Shown here piece by piece: positions 54,778 through 61,430 of a stretch of DNA of 61,430 bases. A program made the position numbers and the translations under genes. The DNA is from an uncultured Chlorobiaceae bacterium (GTDB taxonomy: Bacteria > Bacteroidota > Chlorobiia > Chlorobiales > Chlorobiaceae): positions 1 through 61,430 of the forward strand of contig CAIJPS010000102.1 of the NCBI GenBank assembly GCA_903822595.1, given 5' to 3'. The first letter of the stretch is position 1. Every line of letters starts with the position of its first letter. The notes below the pieces were generated by a model. That model had not been told where the DNA came from and searched no databases. It saw nothing but the letters and a program-made list of their open reading frames with translations.

Positions 54778-55749
54778 TTAAAACAGCTCGCCTTGCTGCC
54801 GGGAGGAATTAGGATGATGACCAGTCTGTATAGCACTCTTTCGAGGTGTGATGGTGGTAATGATTTCATCTCCCCGCAAGGTGTCGCAAAGCATTGGCGA
54901 GAGAGGATCGTATTGTTGACAGACTGAAAGTGCTTTCGTTTGGTTGGAAACCGCATAGCAATAAAGGCAGCCATGCGTACAGGTGTCGTAGCCGCCGATA
55001 TCGCGGCTTTCGATACACCCGCAGACATGACGCTGACTGCCCGCTTTTTTAACCCGCAACAATCGACGACCTGAGATGCGCTCAACAAGATCGCCATCAA
55101 TACAGCGGCTGTGCATGATTCCGTTATGCGACAGGTCGATATCATGGCTGCAGGTAAAAAGCGCGATGCTGTTGCGAAAGGCAGCGTCAGCAATAAAAGT
55201 GGCAAGCTCCCCCATTATCTCCTTGTCAGGCAGCGCATAGCCGATATGACGCATACGGCTCCTGATTTTACGATAGTCGTCAAGAAAACTGATAATGCAG
55301 CGCTCCGTATACCCGGAAAGTTCTTCGGCAAGTCGGCGGAACGCTTCGATATGCCAGGCAGACGTATAGCGAGTGGTCAACACAACAGGATCGTAACGCC
55401 ACACCACCCTTTCAGGCCCGACAAGGCGTGAGAGGCTTCTGAAAACGTCCACCATCTTTCCCTTTTCCGGAACCCCGGGCTCCAACGTTGCATCGTAGGG
55501 CGTAAGCGTAAAAAGGAAATAGTAAGAGTAACCCAAAGCATCAAGCTCCGACAACAGAGGTAAAAAATTTTCAGGATTTTTCGTCCAGAAAACAAGGCAA
55601 TCAACCGTTTCGGGTGCAAGCATAATCCTGCTCACCTGCTTCGACTGCATGGGATTGCGCACCAGCACCTCCCCCACCCTCAGGCGATTGAGCAGCCACT
55701 CGCCATAAAATGCAGGTATGTCGGATCTTCTGCTCGCGCTGATAATCAT
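54778..55749 (-). CDS. DUF1848 protein
   Basis: 323 residues of the DUF1848 family. The N-terminus IISASRRSDIPAFYGEWLL is the family signature, followed by RNPMQSKQVSRI and CLVFWTKNPENFLPLL, and a TIM-barrel-like body. The C-terminal cysteine group CGCIESRDIGGYDTCTHGCLYCYA resembles a cluster-binding site; relatives are treated as radical SAM-like, although the order of motifs is unusual with the cysteines late. Function unknown. Start ATG 55749 rather than the TTG one codon upstream. Convergent with the START-like gene. Confidence 0.85.
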   Translation of the reverse strand: MIISASRRSDIPAFYGEWLLNRLRVGEVLVRNPMQSKQVSRIMLAPETVDCLVFWTKNPENFLPLLSELDALGYSYYFLFTLTPYDATLEPGVPEKGKMVDVFRSLSRLVGPERVVWRYDPVVLTTRYTSAWHIEAFRRLAEELSGYTERCIISFLDDYRKIRSRMRHIGYALPDKEIMGELATFIADAAFRNSIALFTCSHDIDLSHNGIMHSRCIDGDLVERISGRRLLRVKKAGSQRHVCGCIESRDIGGYDTCTHGCLYCYAVSNQTKALSVCQQYDPLSPMLCDTLRGDEIITTITPRKSAIQTGHHPNSSRQQGELF

Positions 55750-55915
55750 CAAACAAACAAAAAGAGGAACGTTGTTGATAGTGGGTACTTGCCAGCCATT
55801 ACAAAAAGTTAACCGGGTTTTGAGGAAAAATGTATTCCGCTCAATTTACATTTTTTAGTAGTCCACGCTGAAACAGCAATAAAACCAACCAGCGTAATCA
55901 GCCTAAGCTCAACAC

Positions 55916-56668
55916 TCAGTCCTGATACACCACTGGATCCGGCGAGTCGATCATGGGATTGAGACGAACCGCCAGAGAGAAAAGATAGGGATAATCCTCC
56001 TTGAGATGCTGCATATAGAGTACCCATTCCCGGATCAGATGACCGAAAACCCGCTTTATGTCGCCATTGATGTGCTCTTTGTCGCTCGGAGGAATACGAT
56101 CGAACGACTCCCGGGCCCCAAGCTCTTCGGTGAAATGAAATGCTGCCCAGAGCAAGTCAGTAAAATTTTCATGCTCAAGCAGATTCTGGTTTTCCAGAAG
56201 GCTCAGGAGGAAGCTCCGTTTTCCGACCATGAACTGCTTCAGGCATGGGAGAGCGTCACTATCGACGCTGATCCGCTGGCTGCTTTGGCGAAGATACTCG
56301 AGCGCCTCGTCAAAATCCTGTTTTTTCCATGATCCGGTCATACGCATACGGTTTTTCAGCTCCTCGCTTCCCGCCACGTGTGCCGACAACTCTTTCAGCA
56401 GGTGGTTGCCGAATTCACTGAAAAAGACGCCGATGACCATGTTCAGTTTTCTCATGACCGACTTGCGCTCCCTCTCCCTCAGCACCCGTTCAAAGAGAAG
56501 CGTGACGACGATGATGTATATGGGAAGGAAGGCGAGATTGCCGAGAAAGCTGGCTGATATTTCCCTCAAATTGCCGAAAATAGTGAACTCAATACCATAA
56601 AGGGCCAGCGAAATGGCGAAGAGGGTGGAGACCGTCCACCCTTTGTTCATAAACAGTTTTTTTAACAT
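55916..56668 (-). CDS. Uncharacterised protein with two membrane helices
   Basis: About 250 residues. Two N-terminal membrane segments (VSTLFAISLALYGIEFTIF and LGNLAFLPIYIIVVTLLFE), then a basic stretch (RERERKSVMRKLNMVIG) and a helical cytoplasmic domain of about 180 residues. It has no catalytic motif I can name. The N-terminal layout resembles sensor-type proteins without a known output domain. Start ATG 56668 or 56650; an upstream GTG is possible. No operon partner is apparent. Confidence 0.65.
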   Translation of the reverse strand: MLKKLFMNKGWTVSTLFAISLALYGIEFTIFGNLREISASFLGNLAFLPIYIIVVTLLFERVLRERERKSVMRKLNMVIGVFFSEFGNHLLKELSAHVAGSEELKNRMRMTGSWKKQDFDEALEYLRQSSQRISVDSDALPCLKQFMVGKRSFLLSLLENQNLLEHENFTDLLWAAFHFTEELGARESFDRIPPSDKEHINGDIKRVFGHLIREWVLYMQHLKEDYPYLFSLAVRLNPMIDSPDPVVYQD

Positions 56669-56998
56669 GAACACCCGTTATTTTAACCGGAACCAACAAC
56701 CTGAAATACCTGTGCATCATAAACAAACAGGCAAAAACAGTTCACCGTTCGCTGAGAAGAGAAAACCCAAGAGGTGAAGGTTCAAATAAAAAATCGTTTA
56801 TCGGATGGATAATGTGCATTGCTTTTGAAGGGAAATCTGCTTTTACAATTTTTTCGTAAGGAATGGACATCGACACGGTGAAGGGCGTAAAGGGATTTTG
56901 CTTCGGTGGTTTTCCCGGGCGGAAGCCGAACAAGCCAAAATTGCTTACGGCTTCAACCAGGTACTTTTCAATTATACTTTAATAGCGACACGGGAGAG
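56669..56998. other. Intergenic stretch, no supported gene
   Basis: About 330 bp between the unknown membrane protein and trxB. A 63-codon minus-strand frame (56742-56933, starting with TTG and reading FGFRPGKPPKQNPF) has no ribosome site or homologue I recognise, and I do not call it. No terminator was found. Confidence 0.5.
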
Positions 56999-57934
56999 TT
57001 ACCGTATCGTTTCAAGAAAACGTTCTGCATCAACAGCCGCCATGCAGCCGGTTCCTACAGCAGTGACCGCCTGGCGGTAGGTAAAGTCCTGAACATCTCC
57101 GCAGGCAAAAACACCGGGCACATTAGTCTCTGTCGATGATTTTTTGGTTTTTATATAGCCATAATCATCCAAATCAAGTTGATCCTTGAACAACCTGGAA
57201 TTTGGCGCATGACCAATAGCAAGAAAAACTCCATCACACGGATGCTCTGCGAGTTCGCCAGTCAAAACATTTTTCAGCCTGATTCCTGTTACTTTTTGAC
57301 CGTCACCGAGAATTTCGTCGACGACCTCATTGAGCATCATGCTGATTTTTGGATTTTTTCGGGTACGCAAGCTCATGATTTTCGATGAGCGAAACTCTTC
57401 ACGGCGATGTACAAGGGTAACATGAGAAGCAAATTTGGTCAGATAAAGAGCCTCCTCCATTGCCGTATCACCGCCACCAATAACAAAAACCTTACAGTCG
57501 CGGAAGAAAAATCCGTCACAAGTTGCACAGGCCGATACGCCCTTGCCCCGATAACGAAATTCTGACTCAATACCAAGCCATTTGGCATTCGCTCCGGTAG
57601 CAACAATCAGCGAATGGGTCAAAAATTCCCGACCGTCCTCAAGTGTAAGGCAGAAAGGGCTTCTTGAAAGATCAACCTCGGTAACACTCCCACTGGCAAA
57701 CTCCGTATCAAACTTTGCGGCCTGATCACGCATTTTTGCCATAAGTTCCGGTCCACGAATACCTTCAGGAAAACCCGGAAAATTCTCAATCTCTGTCGTG
57801 ATCATAAGTTGACCACCTGGTTGAAATCCCTCAATAACCAGAGGCTTAAGATTTGCCCGCCCGGAGTAAATGGCGGCTGTATAACCGGCAGGACCGGTTC
57901 CCATGATAATGATATCGCGTACGTTACTCTCCAT
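56999..57934 (-). CDS. trxB: Thioredoxin reductase
   Basis: 311-residue FAD enzyme that passes NADPH electrons to thioredoxin. FAD site IIMGTGPAGYTAAIYSGRA; NADPH-domain motif KVFVIGGGDTAMEEALYL; redox-active pair CATCDGFFF (about 134-142); C-terminal FAD segment TNVPGVFACGDVQDFTYRQ. All essential parts are present. It is downstream of trxA with 20 bp between them, so the reductase and thioredoxin are likely co-expressed. Confidence 0.96.
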   Translation of the reverse strand: MESNVRDIIIMGTGPAGYTAAIYSGRANLKPLVIEGFQPGGQLMITTEIENFPGFPEGIRGPELMAKMRDQAAKFDTEFASGSVTEVDLSRSPFCLTLEDGREFLTHSLIVATGANAKWLGIESEFRYRGKGVSACATCDGFFFRDCKVFVIGGGDTAMEEALYLTKFASHVTLVHRREEFRSSKIMSLRTRKNPKISMMLNEVVDEILGDGQKVTGIRLKNVLTGELAEHPCDGVFLAIGHAPNSRLFKDQLDLDDYGYIKTKKSSTETNVPGVFACGDVQDFTYRQAVTAVGTGCMAAVDAERFLETIR

Positions 57935-57954
57935 GATTTTTTTGAGGAATGAAA

Positions 57955-58290
57955 TTAAAGGGAACCAATATGCTCGTCAAGTTTTTTGGCTATTGTGTTT
58001 TTCGGCATGGCTCCAACCATCTGATCAACGACCAGACCGTTTTTGAAAACAAGCATGGAGGGAATGCTTCTGATACCATACTGTGCTGCAATACCAGGAT
58101 TCTCGTCAACATTAAGTTTTGCTATAACAGCCTTCCCTGCGTAGTCGCTGGCAAGCTCTTCAATAACAGGGCCAAGCATCATACACGGGCCGCACCAGGT
58201 TGCCCAGAAATCAACCAGCGCAACGTTATCAGAATCAAGTATCTCTGCCTTGAAATTCAGCTCTGTTGCCGCAAGATATTTTCCACTCAT
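57955..58290 (-). CDS. trxA: Thioredoxin 1
   Basis: 111 residues with active site FWATWCGPCMMLGP and the cis-Pro region SIPSMLVFKNG. It reduces disulphides in ribonucleotide reductase and other enzymes. It is about 89% identical to the second thioredoxin at 58621-58950, and the upstream leaders also match (CCAGTTTAA...TTAATGA), showing a tandem duplication. It is directly upstream of trxB, so this copy is more likely the housekeeping one. Confidence 0.96.
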   Translation of the reverse strand: MSGKYLAATELNFKAEILDSDNVALVDFWATWCGPCMMLGPVIEELASDYAGKAVIAKLNVDENPGIAAQYGIRSIPSMLVFKNGLVVDQMVGAMPKNTIAKKLDEHIGSL

Positions 58291-58620
58291 TTTTTAAGTA
58301 CCAGTTTAAGTTAAGTTAATGACGCTTTAAACGTTTACAATCAATGCAATCGAAACAAATATATCGTCACCAATCTTTAAAGACTCTGAAGCCAAGCTTA
58401 AAATAAACTTAAAAAAAAGCGGATGAAAGTAACTACTACTGCGGAGTCAAAACATTTCGTTCTTGATTATTCAATATAACCGACGGGCTACTCCCAGTGA
58501 CAATGGAGGCCACGCAGGGCACTCTCCCGTCGACACTCTTTCAGAATGGAATTATAGCAAAAACGAACATCATCCCGGTGCAGGAACCGGGATGACAGGT
58601 TTGGCTGTTCTCAAAAAATA
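58291..58620. other. Inter-thioredoxin region
   Basis: 330 bp between the duplicated genes. It contains the duplicated leader next to trxA, an AT-rich stretch that probably holds a promoter for trxA-trxB, and the hairpin described at 58557-58594. No coding sequence is supported. Confidence 0.6.
58557..58594 (-). terminator. Probable terminator after the second thioredoxin
   Basis: CATCCCGGT and ACCGGGATG are perfect 9-bp arms around a 6-base loop; on the minus strand the stem is followed by ATGTTCGTTTT. The sequence also resembles a REP hairpin, so the two uses may coincide. Confidence 0.5.
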
Positions 58621-58950
58621 TCAGCCGATATGCTCGTCGATTTTCTTGGCGATCATATTTTTCGGCATAGCTCCAAGCATCTGGTCGACAACCTGGCCAT
58701 TTTTGAAAACAAGCAGGGAGGGAATACTTCTGATGCCGTACTGGGCAGCAGTATTGGGGTTCTCGTCAACATTGAGTTTTGCAATGACAGCCTTTCCTGC
58801 GTAGTCACCGGCAAGCTCCTCGATAACAGGACCAAGCATCATACACGGGCCACACCAGGCTGCCCAAAAGTCAACCAGCGCAACTTTATCTGAATCAAGG
58901 ATCTCTGCCTTGAAATTCAGGTCCGTCGCCACAAGATATTTTCCACTCAT
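58621..58950 (-). CDS. Thioredoxin 2 (tandem paralogue)
   Basis: 109 residues, active site FWAAWCGPCMMLGP. Differs from trxA at about a dozen positions, mainly conservative (ATWC to AAWC, S/G, N/K). ATG 58950 gives the same start as trxA; an upstream codon would add four residues. It ends before a hairpin terminator, so it is probably its own transcription unit, independent of trxB. Possible roles are dosage increase or sub-specialised electron transfer. Confidence 0.93.
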   Translation of the reverse strand: MSGKYLVATDLNFKAEILDSDKVALVDFWAAWCGPCMMLGPVIEELAGDYAGKAVIAKLNVDENPNTAAQYGIRSIPSLLVFKNGQVVDQMLGAMPKNMIAKKIDEHIG

Positions 58951-59048
58951 TTTGTTATACACCAGTTTAAATTAATGATAGTCTCAACGGAATAACCAAT
59001 GACCACCAACCAGTGAAGAAAGTAACAAAAATTTATGAATAAATCAGG

Positions 59049-61430
59049 CTACCCGGAAATCCGCACATTATCCGGCCCAAGCACCTCCTCAAGCTTTTCA
59101 ATAGTGCTCTCCGCCGGATCAATCGGCGTACTCCGGGCAAAAATCGTGATTGTTTCAATATTTTCTCCCGATTGCGCCTTTACCTCAAACTCGACTGGCG
59201 TTCCACCCTTGTTCGAGTCAAATATCTTTTTCACCCTCACAAGTTTTTCCATTTGCATCTGATCATCAGCGTCAACTTTCAAAATAATTTTTTTGACGAG
59301 AGCGTGTCTTACCTTTTTTATCGGTATAACCTCCCGGACAAGCAGTTTGAGCATGCCACCACTCACCTCCCCTTCAGCCACAAGCATCAAAACCTCTTCA
59401 GGTTTTATAAGATGACCATACTGTTCATAAAGACTGGCAAAGACGGTAAAATCCGCCTTGCCGGTAAAGTCTTCAATAGAGCCAAAAAGCATTTGCTTGC
59501 CTTTGCGATCCTGATAAGGTTTCACCGATACGACAAGACCAATCACCTTGTACTGTTTTGCTGCAACAACCTCTTTTGCATTGAGCTGAAGCGTCGCAAA
59601 AGCCTGCCAGTCGCGACGGTATGGTGACAACGGATGATGGCTCAGATAAAAGCCAACCAGTTTCTTTTCATGCAGAAGCTTTTCGGCTTCGGGCATCATC
59701 TCGGCAGCATCCATATCAGGATAGTGCTCTTCCTCAAGCAGTGCTCCCTCTTCAGCCGTAAAAAAGCCACACTGCCCCAGGGTCACCGAACGGTTCTGCA
59801 TCTGCCCGAATTTAATCGCCTTGTCAACATTGGCAAGAAGCCTTGCACGATGCTGATCAAGCTCGTCAAGTGCCCCCGAAAGAATCAGGCACTCAAACGC
59901 CTTTCGGTTCATAACTCTGAGATCCACCGATGCAGCCAGATCAAAGAGGTTTACAAAGTCACGTTTTCTGCGGAGCCTTGAGGTGACGACCGCTCTTGCT
60001 GCCGCCCCAACTTGCTTGACAGCGCTCAGCCCCACGCGAATGAACGAGCGACTACCGGAATCCTCAACCGCAAAAAGCGCATCACTTTTATTGATCGATG
60101 GCGGCAGTGTCGATATTCCGAAACTTTTGGCCTCATCGGTCAAATGCTTCATCCGTTCGATATCGCCGATTTCACTGTTCAGGACAGCCGTCACAAACTC
60201 AATCGTGTAATGAGCTTTCAGATACCCCGTCCAGTATGCAAGAACCCCGTAAGCAGCAGAGTGGCTCTTGTTAAAACCGTAACCGGCAAACTCGGCCATA
60301 AGCTCAAAAACCCGCGTGGCCAGAGTATCGTGCACCCCCTGCTGGACGGCTCCCTGAACAAAATCAGCCTTGTACTTCTCCATGATTTCCGGCTTCTTTT
60401 TCCCCATCGCCTTGCGCAGATTATCCGCTTTGGCAAGAGAGAAACCGCCCATCACCTGTGAAATCTGCATCACCTGCTCCTGATAGACAATAACACCATA
60501 AGTCTCCTTCAAAATCGTCTCAAGCATAGGGTGCATGTAATCGATCGCTTCACGGCCATGCTTGCGATCGACAAAAAGATCGACGGCATTGCGCTTCTCA
60601 TCAATACGGGCATTGAGGGCGCCTGGACGATAAAGCGCACTCATGGCTATGATATCGCCAATCTGTGTCGGCTGAAGACGTGTCATATAGCTCTGCATCC
60701 CCGACGACTCAAACTGAAAAATGCCGGCCATCTTGCCTTCCTGGAAAATCCTGAAGGTTTTACGGTCGTTCATGGAAACTTTTTCAAGCTCGATATCAAG
60801 ATTGTGCCGCCGCTTGATCATCTTGAGCGTTTCATCAATAACCGCCAGGGTTTCAAGACCGAGATAGTCAATCTTGAGCAATCCTGATGTTTCAATCCAG
60901 TTCTTGTCAAACTGGGTAACAACCTGCTTCTCATCGTTTCCATCGGATGCCTTGCCCCTGACATGATCGGGTTCATCAAGATCGATCTCATCGGCAAATT
61001 TGCGCACCTCGGTCTCAATCTTGTTGGAGACATAGAGCGGAACCTGCTCCTCAAGCCGTCCATCAGTAATAACAACAGCACCCGCATGCATCGAAACGTT
61101 CCGTGCTCTTCCCTCAAGGGCACGGGCATAGCGCATCAGCTCCCGAAGCTCCGGCGTACTGTCGGCAAACTGCTGCATCTCTTTTGCTTCGCTCAACGCC
61201 TTTTCAAGCGTTATGCCCGGCTTTACAGGAACCAGCTTTGCAAGTTTGTCGACCAGAGGCAGTGGAACCTCCAGCACCCTTCCGGCATCACGAATCGCCG
61301 CCTTGGCCGCGAAGGTACCAATGGCAATAACCTTTGCGACACTCTCGGTACCATATTTTTCAACCGTATACTCAAGCACCTTCTGCTTGCCAACAGGGGT
61401 AAAATCGATATCAATATCCGGCATTGAGGA
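59049..61430 (-). CDS. dnaE: DNA polymerase III alpha subunit, C-terminal part
   Basis: Incomplete at the right edge: 793 codons up to the stop, compared with about 1150-1200 in the full chromosomal replicase. The catalytic aspartates lie at the very edge in SSMPDIDIDF, followed by GTESVAKVIAIGTFAAKAAI. The finger region has GIFQFESSGMQSYMTRLQPTQ and YQEQVMQISQVMGGFSLAKAD; the helix-hairpin-helix region contains GYGFNKSHSAAYGVLAYW; the OB domain contains YKVIGLVVSVKPYQDRKGK. The N-terminal PHP domain must lie beyond the window. About 98 bp separate its stop from thioredoxin 2 upstream on the minus strand. Confidence 0.95.
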   Translation of the reverse strand, partial: SSMPDIDIDFTPVGKQKVLEYTVEKYGTESVAKVIAIGTFAAKAAIRDAGRVLEVPLPLVDKLAKLVPVKPGITLEKALSEAKEMQQFADSTPELRELMRYARALEGRARNVSMHAGAVVITDGRLEEQVPLYVSNKIETEVRKFADEIDLDEPDHVRGKASDGNDEKQVVTQFDKNWIETSGLLKIDYLGLETLAVIDETLKMIKRRHNLDIELEKVSMNDRKTFRIFQEGKMAGIFQFESSGMQSYMTRLQPTQIGDIIAMSALYRPGALNARIDEKRNAVDLFVDRKHGREAIDYMHPMLETILKETYGVIVYQEQVMQISQVMGGFSLAKADNLRKAMGKKKPEIMEKYKADFVQGAVQQGVHDTLATRVFELMAEFAGYGFNKSHSAAYGVLAYWTGYLKAHYTIEFVTAVLNSEIGDIERMKHLTDEAKSFGISTLPPSINKSDALFAVEDSGSRSFIRVGLSAVKQVGAAARAVVTSRLRRKRDFVNLFDLAASVDLRVMNRKAFECLILSGALDELDQHRARLLANVDKAIKFGQMQNRSVTLGQCGFFTAEEGALLEEEHYPDMDAAEMMPEAEKLLHEKKLVGFYLSHHPLSPYRRDWQAFATLQLNAKEVVAAKQYKVIGLVVSVKPYQDRKGKQMLFGSIEDFTGKADFTVFASLYEQYGHLIKPEEVLMLVAEGEVSGGMLKLLVREVIPIKKVRHALVKKIILKVDADDQMQMEKLVRVKKIFDSNKGGTPVEFEVKAQSGENIETITIFARSTPIDPAESTIEKLEEVLGPDNVRISG

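Noticed and set aside
56742-56933. 63-codon frame upstream of the unknown membrane protein
   Set aside because: TTG start, no ribosome site, no recognised homologue; not enough support.
1-61430. CRISPR arrays, tRNA and rRNA genes
   Set aside because: No regularly spaced repeats, tRNA cloverleaf or rRNA sequence was recognised by eye; a dedicated scan would settle it.

Overview
The window looks like a chromosomal segment of a green sulfur bacterium (Chlorobiaceae: Chlorobium, Pelodictyon or Chlorobaculum). The best evidence is an intact bchU at 16677-17696. It encodes the bacteriochlorophyllide C-20 methyltransferase, and the Tyr246 and His290 reported for the Chlorobaculum tepidum enzyme fall at exactly those positions. 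Nearby are a cobalamin-type radical SAM protein, an ArsA-type ATPase with an HSP20-like tail, and a bchC-type dehydrogenase. Genes are dense, often overlap by ATGA, and many lack a clear Shine-Dalgarno sequence. I see no tRNA, rRNA, CRISPR array, prophage or intact insertion sequence.

Layout. 1-1306: wreckage of a type I restriction system (hsdR and hsdS pieces fused by deletion), ending in a REP-like palindrome. 1677-8822: vitamin B12/siderophore-type binding lipoprotein, MFS exporter, Gfo/Idh/MocA oxidoreductase, CCA-adding enzyme, purB, DoxX-like protein, aroQ. 8887-13027 (minus strand): DUF3109 protein, rpoN (sigma-54), hslV, hslU. 13225-15926: folD, radA, a holin-like membrane protein. 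16043-24669: an unknown protein, then the pigment-linked block (bchU, radical SAM, arsA-like, bchC) and an incomplete nucleoside-type ABC importer. 24769-37425: small genes, PASTA protein, polyprenyl synthase, tatC, esterase, coaE, Fe/Mn superoxide dismutase, DUF4292 lipoprotein, an rRNA methyltransferase, a large P2-type cation ATPase, a TPR lipoprotein and a zinc-ribbon protein. 37463-42509: glycosyltransferase-like protein, a decayed transposase, a five-PAS histidine kinase and a DUF302 protein.

42766-54014 is the most coherent system: a membrane sensor kinase, an NtrC-type sigma-54 activator, then a CusC-CusB-CusA efflux pump, a cupredoxin-like periplasmic protein and a CopA-type Cu(I) ATPase. 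Upstream of cusC are a near-consensus sigma-54 promoter (TTGGCACG-N4-TTGAA) and two similar palindromes 20 bp apart where an NtrC-type activator would bind. CusA keeps the three copper/silver-binding methionines of the E. coli pump with identical spacing. The inferred circuit is metal sensing, then sigma-54 activation, then export of Cu/Ag from both cytoplasm and periplasm. The sigma factor gene itself lies in this window.

54092-61430: START-like secreted protein, DUF1848 protein, an unknown membrane protein, thioredoxin reductase followed by two nearly identical tandem thioredoxins, and the C-terminal two thirds of dnaE running off the right edge. Functional statements come from motifs and remembered family features; no database search was run.
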